NCBI GenBank assembly: GCA_022376465.1
Contig: JACDTU010000004.1
Span: forward strand, 1,674,001-1,738,000
Source of the DNA: Cubamyces lactineus
Lineage: Eukaryota > Basidiomycota > Agaricomycetes > Polyporales > Polyporaceae
Direction of reading: 5' to 3'
Length of the DNA stretch: 64,000 nucleotides
Positions 12,172 to 24,100 of this stretch are shown here, piece after piece (the first letter of the stretch is position 1; every line of letters starts with the position of its first letter). The notes under the pieces were generated by a model. That model was not told the DNA's origin. It saw only the letters and a program-made list of their open reading frames with translations, and ran no database searches. A program made the position numbers and the translations under genes.

Positions 12172-14163
12172 ATGGTTCGCCGTGCACAATCCCAGAGCGC
12201 GCCAGCCCCTTCTCGACCTGCCTCGCCCTCTGGGGATGATATTGAAGAGGTACCGCCGGAACCTATCACCATTTCGCGCATATAGTCACAGAAAAGGTGT
12301 AGGGTCCATATTTTGACAGCGTAGACGAGCTCCAGCAGCATGTATGTGCGGCGTCGTCTATCTGACAAGCTACAGTTACTGACAAGTCTGCGTCTTCAGG
12401 GTATCAATGTCCAAGATATCCTTAAGCTCAAGGTGACGATTGAACACGTATTCAATGGCATTTCTCGTCTCTCTCAACACATCCTTCAGTCCGCATCCAT
12501 CAATACGGTCTCTGGGGTGACCATGACCACAAGGAGGCAAATGTTGAAGATCAAGGTACTATCTCAGACGGATTCTTTTCCAGATCGCGACAATGACGAT
12601 CAACGCAGGGCATGTCAGAGGCGAAAGTCGAGAAGATCAAGGCAAGTACTTATGTCACATCCTTTGTTCACCGTGATACTGATATGACGATGCAATAGGA
12701 GGCTGCACACAAGATATTGGTACGATATATGCGTGTTGAGAGGCGCATATAGGCGGCTTACAGAGCCCGTCGTAGGGTTCCTCCTTTGCGACGGGCTTGG
12801 AAGTGCAAGAGAAGCGGAAACGCGTACTCATCATCAGCACCGGGAGCAAAGCTGTGGACAATGCATTGGGTGGTATGCACATCATGGCCTGCTTGACGCT
12901 TCAAACTCGATCAATCCTGAATATTGAATGTGTGCAGGCGGCTTCATGTCTCAATCGATCACTGAAGTATATGGCGAGTTCCGCACCGGGAAAACTCAGC
13001 TCGCGCACACAATGAGTGTTGTTGCACAGCTACCCCCGGACATGGGAGGCGCGTCTGGGAAGGTATGGCATGTGTGTCTCAACCGACGGACTTGCGCTGA
13101 TACGTTGGTACGCGAAGGTGGCATATATTGATACGGAGGGTACATTCAGGCCAGATCGAATCCGGTCTATTGCGGATCGCTTCGGCGGTAAGAAAGCCTT
13201 CATTGTCTCTTCGTAACAACTAGGTTGATGCCCAGAAGTGGACGGAAACATGGCGTTGGAGAATATCCTCTATGGTTGGTTTCTCCTCGCTGTTGAAGTT
13301 GGGAATCACTGACTATAGTGGAACTATCCGTTTAGCAAGAGCACATAACAGCGAACATCAGGTGTGTATAGGAGTCTCGAGCGGATGACAACCGCTCAAA
13401 CGTCTCAGATGGAATTGATCAATGAATGCTCCATACGATTTGCTGAGGACAAAGACTTCAGGCTTCTGGTGACGTCTTGATCATATCCTAGTCATCCTAA
13501 TCACTCACGCCATGGCAGATCGTGGACAGTATCATGGCACTCTTCCGGGCCGACTACTCAGGAAGAGGCGAACTCAGTGAGCGTCAGCAAAAGGTGAGCT
13601 GTCTGCACAGACTTACGGTGAAGCGTCTCGTTGCCATACTGACTTACTCCGCGTAGCTTGCACAAGCGAGTCTCCGGACATTCTTGCTTGTATCGCATGT
13701 TATTGACAACCGTATAGATGCTCTCGAAACTGAGCAAGCTGTCCGAGGAGTACAATGTACGTACAAGTACCCAGCGTGTTGCTAATTCACTGATAGACGA
13801 CATCGTAGATCGCTGTTCTCCTCACAAACCAAGTACAATGTGAGCACTCTGCCATTATGCGCAGAATGCATATTTGCTGACTGAAATTCCATAGCTGATC
13901 CGGGCGCGACCATGACGTTCGTTGCCGGCGGGGCTCTGAAGCCTATTGGAGGTCATATTCTCTCGCACGCCTCCGCGACGAGGTTATTCCTGAGAAAAGG
14001 TACGGAAATTCCGGTGAACCTCTTACACATCAGTACGATTCTGATACCATTTTATTGTCAAGGACGGGCGGAAGAGCGTGTGGCTAAACTTGTGGATAGC
14101 CCCGATCGGCCCGAAAGCGAAGCTGCGTACAAATTAGACGAAGGAGGTTGGGCGGACGTCTGA
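12172..14163 (+). CDS. DMC1: Meiotic recombinase DMC1
   Basis: RecA-family ATPase that forms filaments on single-stranded DNA at meiotic double-strand breaks and favours inter-homologue exchange. I assemble 18 exons totalling 1044 nt, giving 347 aa. The N-terminal HhH region reads [18 protein letters not shown]. The Walker A box is GEFRTGKT, Walker B is [11 protein letters not shown], and the L2-region block is [14 protein letters not shown]. The [14 protein letters not shown] linker and the end [10 protein letters not shown] are DMC1-type rather than RAD51-type. Exon 14 is only 9 nt (13657-13665, Leu-Ala-Gln). Two introns begin with GC (12642-12698 and 13666-13717). All junctions were checked against the conserved DMC1 frame. 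No frame break is seen, so the locus looks functional. Confidence 0.95.
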
Positions 14164-15081
14164 ACCAGCCTGGCTTCTAACTCAAATCAATCTCGCGCTA
14201 CTGCTACTTCTTGTGGACGTCTTTGTTGGCTCTCTCTGCTCTCGTGCCTTCGCCAAAGGCTCTGATGTAACTCAATGGCTTTGTTGCTCTCGCTGCTGCT
14301 CTACTGGTCACTGGATCTGGACCTCGACATGATTGTAATCGAGGGCGGATTGTCTTCCCGATACACGTTCGAGAGGTCAACCGATTGAGGCATGTGCTAC
14401 GTAGAAATACTCTGTTGTACCAGCTGTGATAATCACATTCATCTATATGTTCGTCTCGGTCGCCTCAGGTACTAGGAGTGGTCCAGTGAGTAGTCTATCA
14501 CCGCAAGCACGTTTGTCTTGTCGGCTGTTTGAAGTACCGTACTGAACGCGTGAGACTTGACCGCCACCATCTTAGTAACGCGTTGCGTTAACGCCTTGTA
14601 ACTACTTCAAAACACTCTCGCCTGCGAGGCAGTCACCGAATATTCACGACGGATGGACTTTGTGATGGCGACCAGCTATGCGTAGCGGCGACCGCCAGAA
14701 GCTCATATCACCAACACTAGTACCATCCCTCGGTGCACCGCCAAAGATATACGATACGGTATCGGCAGCGGCGGGATGGGCGGGAATACACGCCGTCCGG
14801 AGTCTGACACAAGCGCCGCTGATGGTCAGGCACTACCGTTCTCCACCAACACAGATATTACCTTCCCAACACCGACGTTCTTGATCGCCACCCACCGCGG
14901 GGTCGTATGATGCCCGTGGCCCATGTGGACCGCCGTACCCTATCGGCGGCAAGATAGCACGTTCGCCATACCCGACGGTGACCCGCTGACTATAAATGCT
15001 CTCCGGGGCGGACGAGCAACAGTGTCCGTCTTCCGCGCATCGAAGCAGGACACCGGTGACCACTGACCTCTGACCACGATC
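14164..15081. other. Intergenic region with RNase T2 promoter
   Basis: This 918-bp region has no convincing gene. A TATAAATG element at 14991-14998 lies 84 bp upstream of the RNase T2 start codon and is a good TATA-box candidate. An imperfect palindromic GTAACGCGTTGCGTTAACGC stretch lies at about 14576-14595. Confidence 0.5.
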
Positions 15082-16291
15082 ATGGCTGCTGCTCTGGGTC
15101 TCGTCTCCGCACTTCTGGCCCTCCAGGCCGATGCGAGCGCGAGTACGCTGTTCTCTCTCCCCCGGACGTTCCCCAATATTTCCGCGTGCGTGAACGAACC
15201 TATCACGTACTCGTGCGAGAACACGACCGCGATCCATAACACATGTTGTTCGCCTACGCCGGGCGGACTTGTGCTGCAGACGCAGTTCTGGGACACCTAC
15301 ACCGGGCTTGAAGCGAGGGGACAGCTGCTGCCTAAGAACAGCTGGACCATCCATGGTCTATGGCCGGATAACTGCGACGGGTGAGTGACTCCACCTACAT
15401 TATTATGTTGCTGGTGCCAATGAGCTGTGTTCCTTTAGGTCTTACGAGCAGTACTGTGACTTATCGCGCCAGTACGACCGCGCCCCATCGCCTTCCGTTC
15501 TTCCTGACGGAACGCATGTGCCTCCATACAAGGGCCCAGGCGTGGACACCTTCGTTGCAGAATTTGGTCGCCTGGACTTGTTGGACTACAGTACGTCGTC
15601 TCTGGGTTTTCAGCGAAGACTCAGAATATGAGACTGATGGCGAGTCTAGTGGAAAAGTACTGGGTCAGTCAGGGTAGCCCTAACGCCGATTTTTGGGGAC
15701 ATGAGGTGTGTGTGCCGGCGTTGAAGAACTGGCATTAACTCCCAACTCACCTTGCGCCTAGTTCGCCAAGCACGCCACTTGCACGTCTACATTCGACGTC
15801 GCGTGCTATGGTCCCGACTACAAGAAAAACCAGGATGTAGTTGACTTCTTCGAAGCTGTCATCCGCGCGTACAAGATGTACCCTACTTGGGAGTTGCTTG
15901 CTGCGTGAGTTGACAGAGTTCGTGATCGCGGATCGTCGCGTCCTAAATATCCTATGTTGTAGTTCCGGCATTCTTCCATCGAACAGGACTACCTATTCGC
16001 TCTCGCAGTTGCAGAACGCCCTCAAAGCCCAGACGGGCGCCGTTCCGTACCTCGGATGTGGTACAAACGGAACCGTCCTACAGGAAGTGTGGTACTTCCA
16101 TCACGTCCTGGGATCGGTGCGTGGACTGAGCGTGTTACCCCGTTCAGTATGACTGATGAGATCCATAGGAGCAATTCGGTCACTTCAAGACAGTGGACTC
16201 GACCACGGAGTCGACGTGCTCGCAGACGGCTGGGATTCACTACTATGAGCGTACTCCTACTTCCGAGCGGGAAGTCAGGTTGTTGCCGTAA
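15082..16291 (+). CDS. Secreted ribonuclease T2
   Basis: Endoribonuclease that cleaves RNA via a 2',3'-cyclic phosphate, normally secreted or vacuolar. Six exons (15082-15380, 15439-15590, 15650-15705, 15762-15904, 15963-16116, 16169-16291) give 308 aa. Residues 1-20 form a clear signal peptide ending ADASA. Both active-site segments are present with their catalytic histidines: CAS-I WTIHGLWPDNCDGSY and CAS-II FWGHEFAKHATC. Cysteines typical of the fungal T2 fold are present (STFDVACYGPDY, PYLGCGTN, CSQTAG). The intron between CAS-I and CAS-II was set to 59 bp; the nearest shorter alternative is only 23 bp. A TATA box sits 84 bp upstream. Confidence 0.95.
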
Positions 16292-16847
16292 AAGCTTAAC
16301 ACCTCACCTGTATTGCTATGCACCCTGCTACACAACTTGGCGTACGCGTCAGACGTCGGCTTCTATCGCATTCAGTTAGCAGCGTATACTCGTAGCAACG
16401 CCATCCCTCGACAGCCTGTAAGACTGTGAATACACCGCAGAATGTTTCGAGAGGTGCAAGAGCTAGCTGTAAGGTGTCGTAGAAAGCATATTAGCATCTG
16501 TGGTCGGCATGTGGTTCGGATATATTCTAGGCCCACATAGTTGCTGGAGGACTTCGCGCACCAAGTCATGGGACATCCGTTTCAAAAGGGGCCTTGCTTG
16601 TACTTCTCCATCTCCTTCAAGTCGAGCTTACATCCCCTGAAGGATGCCGCTATCATTGTTTGACACCGTCTTGGACTGCGCTGCGAACACACAGAGAACC
16701 AGGTTGCATTCGCTGCGGCTGTTGTGTCCTCGGAGACCGGCACCGTTCTCCGGTCCAATTTGGGCGAATGCTCTTGGGCGCTTCTCCTATTCCACCTTCA
16801 ACGGCCCATCGGTTGCTCCGCAGTGCCCCCAGGAGAACGAGGAACCT
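16292..16847. other. Intergenic / possible 5' extension of the methyltransferase
   Basis: No independent gene is visible. The methyltransferase frame stays open upstream to an ATG at 16644, adding 68 residues with an Arg-rich stretch (LRLLCPRRPAPF) that could act as a mitochondrial presequence or simply be 5' UTR. Confidence 0.4.
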
Positions 16848-17678
16848 ATGCCGCCAGACTACGAATCAAGAACGTACTGGAAAGATCGCTTCGAAGGAGA
16901 GAGACATTTCGAGTGGCTCGGCGATGGACAGGATACCATCATCCCCCACGTTCGCTCGCATTTACTCCATTTGCGTGAGCATGGGAAAACGCTGGCGCAA
17001 ACAGGCCCTTCAACACCTGCTCGAGTACTGCACGTAGGGGCGGGGACTTCATCTCTATCGGAACGTTTGCGAGAGCTCTACCTCGACGTATACGGCAATG
17101 GTGTGGACGAGCGTGCGCTCGTCAATGCAGACTTCGCGGAGAATCTGGTGGCCCGCAAGCGTGCGGCTGAAGAGGCGAGACGAGAGGCAGACGGACCCTG
17201 CAAGGGGATGCGGTGGGTGTGCGCGGATGCACTGAAGTGGCCTGAGTTGGATAGCATACTCAGGACTGAGGGCCGTACCTTCGATCTGATCGTGGACAAG
17301 AGCACCTCCGACGCAATCTCCTGTGGAGAAGACATTTGCTATACGTCGGCGGACCCAAGTCTACATCCTGTGTTCAACCAGTATCTGACCGTCAACCAGA
17401 ACAAACCGCTCACGTTGCCTCCTGTGGAAGTCTTTGCAATACATCTCTCATCCTTGGCGCATCCTGGCGGGCTGTGGATCGCGTTGACGTTCTCTTCGAA
17501 TCGGTTCCCATTCTGGTCGTCGTCTACCGAGAACACTGCCCATTCCCTTCCACGAGCGGCAGACTACTGGACCTTGGATCAAGTTATCACGGTGGATGCG
17601 CCAACAGGACTGGAGGGGAACGCTCATGCGCCAGTAGTGCAGCACTACGTGTACATCCTTCGTCGCAAACGCGCTTAA
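16848..17678 (+). CDS. Class I SAM methyltransferase, METTL13/eEF1A-KMT-like
   Basis: A single exon of 276 aa from the ATG at 16848, or 344 aa from 16644. The N-terminal block YWKDRFEGERHFEWLGDG matches the family's YW..RF....FEW motif. Motif I reads VLHVGAGTSSLSERL, and a later block LIVDKSTSDAIS matches the DKgTlDA segment of METTL13-type lysine methyltransferases. The family methylates translation factors, mainly eEF1A; the specific target here is inference. The last residues (VQHYVYILRRK) form the usual final strand. Motif I has GAG where relatives often have GCG. Confidence 0.75.
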   Translation: MPPDYESRTYWKDRFEGERHFEWLGDGQDTIIPHVRSHLLHLREHGKTLAQTGPSTPARVLHVGAGTSSLSERLRELYLDVYGNGVDERALVNADFAENLVARKRAAEEARREADGPCKGMRWVCADALKWPELDSILRTEGRTFDLIVDKSTSDAISCGEDICYTSADPSLHPVFNQYLTVNQNKPLTLPPVEVFAIHLSSLAHPGGLWIALTFSSNRFPFWSSSTENTAHSLPRAADYWTLDQVITVDAPTGLEGNAHAPVVQHYVYILRRKRA

Positions 17679-18163
17679 AGGGTGAGTCATCGTGAGTTAC
17701 ATGTTCGCTCTCCACGAATACTGAAGATGCTCACGTAGCGTATACAGCATCAAAAACCGCAAAGTCGTCCTAGGCTATCCAAGGTCAGCCGCATTCACGC
17801 CTTCGTCATCTCGAGGTGGCAGTAGGACGGACGGTGTACGACTTGCACGTTCCTTCATGATGTAAAAAGGACGATCGTTCATCTGTTGATGCGATGGAAA
17901 GCGACGTGTACTGTACTTGGAAACATGACGAATAGAGGCCTGCTACTGCGGTGGTGGAGAGAGCCTGAGCTGCAATCCTGAGCGACAGGGAGAGACGCGC
18001 CTGAGACGCGTAGCGATCACGTGGTATTACGCGGGGTACGCGATTCGGCTACAGAGTTTGTTGAAGTCGATCAGCCACACACCACACCCTCTCCTTCACT
18101 CGCGCTTCCATCTCCTTCCCTCTCGATCCCCGCGTGTCTCTGGAGGCGCGTGCAACATTCGCG
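17679..18163. other. Intergenic region
   Basis: This 485-bp stretch lies between two co-directional genes. A pyrimidine-rich block at about 18070-18125 directly precedes the sirtuin start and is a typical fungal core-promoter feature. Nothing else is seen. Confidence 0.45.
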
Positions 18164-19893
18164 ATGACCGTCACACTAGACCTCGAGGCGTCGACCTCCG
18201 ATGCACCTACGAGGAGAGCGCTCTCGAATCTGTCTCTGGCCGTGGCTAAATGCAAGAAGATCGTCGTCGTCACTGGGGCTGGCATCTCATGCTCCTGCGG
18301 CATACCGGTACGTGTCAATACGCGCGTATTTCTGTACCCGACACCTCAACGCGAAGAACGCGTGATGTAGGACTTTCGCTCGTCCGATGGACTCTATGCT
18401 CTCGTCAAGCAGCAATATCCAGACGTTGTCATGAAGGGACGCGACCTTTTTGACGCGTCGCTATTCCGCGACCCCACCTCCACTGCCGTATTCTACACGT
18501 TTATCTCGCAACTCAAGAAGTCCATCGACGTCGCGTCGCCATCACCGACACACCGCTTCATCAAGACGCTAGACTCGAAGAAGAAGCTGCTTCGTTCTTA
18601 CACCCAGAACATCGACGGCCTAGAGGAACGGGCCGGACTTATTGGCACCGCCAGTCAGGACGTCAAGAGTCATGGCAAGGGGAAAGCGAAGATCAAGACG
18701 AAGGAGGTCCGTAACGTGCAGTTGCATGGCGACATACACCGTGTCCGGTGTACCTTCTGTTCGGCCGACTTTCCCTGCACTCAAGAGTATCTCGACAATT
18801 TTCTCACTGGGACGCCGCCCGACTGTCCAGAATGTGCCGCGCGCTGTAAGTCGCAACAATCCTTCTTTAGGAGTTCGCCAAATGAATGAATGCATTTGGG
18901 TCAACCAGCGTCAGCCCGCGTCGCGCGTTCTGCGCGTGCTCTCAAGGTGGGCACACTGCGTCCGGCCATCGTGCTCTACGACGAGCCGCACCCATTGGGC
19001 GACGACATTGGGAACATCCACAGCGCGGACATCGCGCGCAAACCGGACATGCTCATCATCATGGGGACCTCGCTGAAAGTGCATGGCTTCAAGAAGCTCG
19101 TCAAGGACTTCGCGCGTGCCGTACACGAGTCGGCACCCTCTCCCGCTGCGTCCGCGGCATCGCCCCTGAAGAAGAACGCGAAGAGCTTTGCGGGGAAAGT
19201 CATCTTCGTCAACAAGACGGCCCCCGGCAGCGAGTGGGACAACATTATCGACTACCACGTCGTCGGCGAGACCGATCGGTGGGTGGAGAAGGTCATCGAT
19301 GACTGGAAGAAGGCGCGACCGGCAGACTGGGAGGTACAGAAGACCCTCATCGCTACTGGCGAGTCAAGTACCTCTGGCACGTTCCACGTCGCCAAAGAGA
19401 TCACGAACACAATTGGGCTCAAAAGCAAAGGTACGTCGCACCGTCTCCAGCAAGCGTCGCCGTTGTTCACGGAGAGTCAGCGGGTGCGAAGCGAAAGAAT
19501 GACCGCAAGCGCGAGAACGTGCCCGCAGCCGAGGACGAGGACGAAGTCTTCGATATAACCCTTCCTCTTCCTTCGCCTCCGCCTTCGCCCAGCAAGCGGC
19601 CGCGAAGTCGATGCCATTACACCGACGTGGAGATGAGCCCGTCGAAGAAGTCTCGAGAAGTCGTCCTGCGCGAGCCCGTGCACTTCGAGGAGCGAGGCCT
19701 TCTCTTCGGCAATGCCACAAACGCGAGCGCGAAGCCTGGAGCGATGCTGGAAGACGTTTTCGACCTGGGTCCGAATGTTGCGACGAAGCCCAAGACAATA
19801 TCGAAGAAGCCTGCAAAGGCGAAAGCGCCAAAAGCGCAGGTAGAGGTCCTGCTGGAACCGAGGACCTCGAAGAAGACCGCTGTTCCCTCCTAG
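18164..19893 (+). CDS. Sirtuin, HST3/HST4 class NAD-dependent histone deacetylase
   Basis: NAD-dependent protein deacetylase; Hst3/Hst4 relatives remove H3K56 acetylation in the nucleus. Four exons (18164-18307, 18371-18845, 18909-19430, 19481-19893) give 517 aa. The signature blocks are all present: GAGISCSCGIP then DFRSSDGLY after an intron, YTQNIDGLEERAGL, catalytic LHGD, and zinc cysteines in CTFC and CPEC. MGTSLKVHG and IFVNKTAPG follow. After the catalytic core there is a long basic/acidic tail (about residues 360-517) with KRKNDRKRE and SPSKRPRSR clusters, which look like nuclear localisation signals. Intron 2 could instead end at 18914, shortening the protein by two residues. Confidence 0.92.
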
Positions 19894-20145
19894 CAGATTG
19901 CACGTTATCGCTCATCCCACCCCGGACTGTTGTCAGTTACTGTGTATCATTATTGTATATATATACCTCGACTTCGGTCGCATTGTCGGCAATGTCTCCT
20001 CGACGAAGGACGCGCTCAATTGTCATAGCAGAGCAATTAAACATAACGTGTGATAGCCTGAGAGAAGAAAATGCGAACAAAAATACAAATCTCGCAACAC
20101 ACCTCTACATCCTACATGAACCACCCCGCCCAACCGAACGACGTC

Positions 20146-20818
20146 TCAGTCGCTGATGAGCTCCGACACGCTCCAGTCCTCGAAGCTGCCGTCGGGAAGG
20201 TAACGTCGGATGATGAGGGGAATTTTCCGCTGCGAGAGCTCCTTGATGGCGATCTGCAGCGCGTCGGTCTCGCCGTCTAGTGGTACCAGTACGGGTGCGT
20301 TCATACTGTGAGTCCATTATGAGCGAATCAACGATTAGAACTTCATGTTTCAAAGGACGTACCTGATCTGCAATGCCCTCGTACCCAGTACTCGCGCCCG
20401 TTCGTATTTTGTGAGGTAGGGAGTTGTGACCCGGACCTTGTTAGGTTGTCGCTCGCCCTGGATGCCTCTTGCAGACGACTCTGGCTGCGCAGCCTCGCCA
20501 TTGGGTGGCTCCTGTCCGTTCTCTACGCCGTTCGCGCCAGCATAGCCGTTCTGCTCGCCTTCGCCATTAGCCTCGCCGTCCGGGAGCTCGGTCGCGAGGA
20601 GGTCGTAGTTCTCGTCCTAAAGCGTCAAATGGTGGTATTGGCCGCCGCTCTGGCACAAGGATAAACATGGAGAGATATACGCACGAAGGCGTCCTCTGTG
20701 AAACTGTGTTCGCAGAACTGTCAGTACCGCAACGAGGGTTTTGTGAAGGCCTCGCTCACCCTGGGGCGTCGTAGTCGTAGTCATCCCCGCCGCCACCGCC
20801 GTACCCGTCGTCAGACAT
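20146..20818 (-). CDS. RPB6: RNA polymerase I/II/III shared subunit RPB6 (ABC23)
   Basis: Small essential subunit common to the three nuclear RNA polymerases. Four exons (20818-20760, 20703-20685, 20616-20363, 20305-20146) give 163 aa; exon 2 is only 19 nt. The acidic N-terminus ([16 protein letters not shown]) leads to an Asn/Gly/Glu-rich linker and the diagnostic core: [53 protein letters not shown]. The gene reads away from a 10-kb LINE whose poly(A) end lies about 180 bp upstream of the start codon in the same orientation. Any remaining native promoter must be inside that 180 bp or displaced beyond 31 kb. Confidence 0.96.
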
Positions 20819-21000
20819 GTCGTTATCGTGTTATCAATGAGATAGAACCCAGGCACGGGGGCAAGTGAGTGCTCGAGAACGGATGTACGAGCGGAGACCC
20901 GGAGCACGAAGGTGAGGTACGAAGACAAGAAATTTGGCGCCCGTATACTGGCCAGCGTCTGTGTCTGTCAGTAACGCCGGCGGCTCCATATGGCGAGCGT

Positions 21001-21015
21001 CTTTCCACTTGTTCT
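21001..21015. repeat. Target-site duplication of LINE, left copy
   Basis: The sequence CTTTCCACTTGTTCT directly abuts the poly(T) that marks the LINE 3' end and recurs exactly at 30994-31008, at the other end of the element. A perfect 15-bp match at precisely the two edges is the hallmark of target-primed reverse transcription. The last T overlaps the poly(T) run, so the duplication is 14 or 15 bp. Confidence 0.9.
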
Positions 21016-21117
21016 TTTTTTTTTTTTTTTTTTGGTGCTCACGGGGCGCGAAATACTATTTCTTCCGCGTGATTTGCAGGCATATTATTTTCTGGCCTTC
21101 ACCAGGAGGAAATGCAG

Positions 21118-24100
21118 TTACGCACGCAGGCTGTTGCCCCAGTGTGGGACTCCCTGGTCCGCTCTCATCCCCGTGTTGAGGCGGCCAGGCATACCCACTA
21201 AAACCCCCAGAATGTTCTCCCAGTTATCGGGCAGGTTGCATTCATTTTCAAGTAAGCCTGTCCACGTGGACTTGACCCGCGCAAATAGTTTTTTTCGGGT
21301 TCGTTTAGGCGCTTTGCGCGCTCGTACTTGGTCTTCCCACAGTCTTTTGCTCATCGTCGCTTTCCATCTATTTTGAAGCTCTGTATCGGAGTGGTAGCGG
21401 TCAGGGGTGTTTTCCCATCCTATTACCCTCTCGCAGCGCACTTTCCATATCAGGTGCATGGTTTCGGATAGGATGAGTCTTACGAGCCGGGTTGGGGCGG
21501 GCTTGGGTTTCCCGGTTGCGTCGCATATTTCGAGCAGCGAGCTCGTTAGATAGGTGTGTACTGTGGCGGTTTCCGGCAGGTCGGGGCTGGCCGAGTGGAG
21601 TGCACTTCGAGCAATGGCCCATAGTAGGTTCTGTCCCGGCGCTGTGCATTCAGCAAAGATGTGAGTTACGGTTTCTTCTACGCCGCATTTACGGCAGGTC
21701 GCCCTCTGTTCGTATCCTGGTATGTGTTTCCAATATGGCCCTATTTTGAGAATGCCATGGGCTACTTTCCAGAGGAGGTCGCGCGCCCGTTTGCTGATCG
21801 GGTCTTTTCGTATCGCCGTCCAGAAGGTCTTCGATGATATAGTTTTCCGGTGTTCTCGCGAATGGTACGTTATGGCTTCATCAAGGAGGGGGGTCTTGCG
21901 CGCGGCGGTGTTCGCAGCTTTCTTGGCCTTGATCGCTTTGTACGCCAGACGTTGGGTGAGCGCCTGTAGTTCGGCTCCATGCCTGAGGAGGTGTTGTGGG
22001 GCTGGCAGCGCTATCGGTAGGTAGGGGCGCATTTCGGCTGCTCCGGCTTTTGCTAATTTATCGGCCTCTTCATTGCCTTTGATTCCGGCATGGCCTTGGA
22101 CCCATCGGAGTGTAGTTATTGCACTCCGTGAACGTAGGTGCGCGACTACTTCCCTGAGAGCGTCTGCGTTTTGAACATCGAGCCATCCGGTTCTTTCCCA
22201 GTCTGGGAGCCATTTCGTAAGTCCTCCAATAACATATTTTGAGTCGGTTACTATGTGGAGTGGGGCAAAAGGGGGGACAGCGTGGTGTGCAAGCATTACT
22301 GCATAGATTTCCCCTGTTTGGTTTGATTGTTGTGGGTATGGCACTCTTGCTTTCGTGTTTCGCTCATCTCCATCTCCGAACCATATCCCACTCCCTGCAC
22401 GTGCATCTCCGGAGCCGTTATCTATGCATGACCCATCCGTATAGACTTCTACTGCTTCGTTCGGGACCTGGAAACAAGTTGGTCTCCTCCCAGGTTTTCT
22501 CATGTCCTGGTTATGGTCCGTGAAGATTCGGAATATTCCGGCTATAGGGAGCGATTGCGCTATGCTCGGATCGAAGAGTATTCTTCCCTCTGTTACGCTC
22601 GCTTCTTGATTCTGCACTTTCCTTCCAGGCGTTAGGGATAGGCCATCTCGTGGGTGTGTCGAATTGGGGTTCCATACAGGTAGAAGCTCCTGTACTCGTT
22701 TGTCAGCCGTCGCTGCACAGCGTGCGGGGTTATCGCATCCTTTTTCAAGCTTATCACAGCGGCAGTCGAGGCACTCACAGGTTGCTCTCGCTACATGTTC
22801 GGATTGCGGTCTTCTTATTCTTTCTGCGACTTTGGCAGCCTGGGCTACGTTTCGGACCATGTGTTTTTCTCGCAGGCATTTCGCCGATTTGGAGTTTGAC
22901 ACGTTCCTGTTAGGGGGTTCAGCGATGTGATACCATGCAGGCATTGCCTCCCGTAGTTCTCGGGAGGGGTTGTTGGCTTCGACGCGCAGACCATGTTTAC
23001 GTGCGGCTTTAACCATATTCCGGAGGGAAACGGGCAGTCCAGCAGCTGCCCGGGTGCTCACTTTCCATGTTTGGAGGAAGGAGTTAACCCGTGCGTCGTG
23101 GTCTACATGCTTTGATTCTGCGGCGATTGCCTTGGACATTAGCGAGTCAGCCAGGAGAGCCCAGGTCGGCCGCTTTGGGGAGATATCTAGGTAGCTTTTA
23201 AGCCACATGAGATCCATTGCTTCGTTTCTCGTTTTTATGTCTAAGAGCCCGAGGCCTCCCATTTCTACCGGCAACTCTAGTTGGGACAGCGTCAACATTG
23301 GGCGTTTCCCTTCGTCCCAGACGAAACTCCTTATGATCTTATTTATCTTGTTTTCAACTTCAGGCGTCATTCCTTGCGCTTTTGCGAGGAATTGTGTGCG
23401 TCCTCCTACTTCCATCCCTACAACCAACTGTTTTCCGCGTAGCGTTAGATTTGCTTTCGCCCATCTCCTCAGATTTTTCTCGATTCTTGCTAGTATCGGA
23501 TCCCATGCGGTTCCGGTAGATGATCCATTTCCTATCCACGCGCCCAGTAGACGGACGGCTTCGCCTTCTCTACAGATGTGCGTTCCTTGCGGGAAGGGCA
23601 CGCTTACTGGTCCGAGCTTGTTAGATTCACAAACCCGGCTCCTGTATTCAGGTGTTCCAATTGGTATAACTTCAGTTTTTCCAGCATTGAATTTTGCTTG
23701 CGAGCCCTTGCACCATGTGGACGTTATCGCAATTATTGTACTGTAGTCGTCATGTTCGCTCAGGAAAGCGGTTGTGTCGTCTGCGAAGAGTTTGGCTACT
23801 AGTCTTTCGGTGAGCCCGGGCAAAGCGAATCCCCGTAGGGTCGAGGCTCGTAGTGCAGCCGCTAACGGCTCTATTGCAATGTTGAAGAGTAGGCACGACA
23901 TTGGGTCTCCTTGTCGGACTCCTCTAGTGACTCGGAAACGTTTACTGATGACCCCGTTGACCATTACACAGCTGTGTGCATTTCCGTATAGATTCCGTAC
24001 TGTCCGCGCTAGGTTCCTAGGGAAGTTCTGGTGTTCTAGCGCGGCATATAAGTACTCGTGGTCAATCCGATCGTAGGCCTTCTCTTGGTCGAGTGCGATT

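Noticed and set aside
15591..15613. 23-bp intron in RNase T2
   Set aside because: Frame-compatible but far below the spliceosomal minimum; a 59-bp choice ending at 15649 gives the family-typical YMEKYW.
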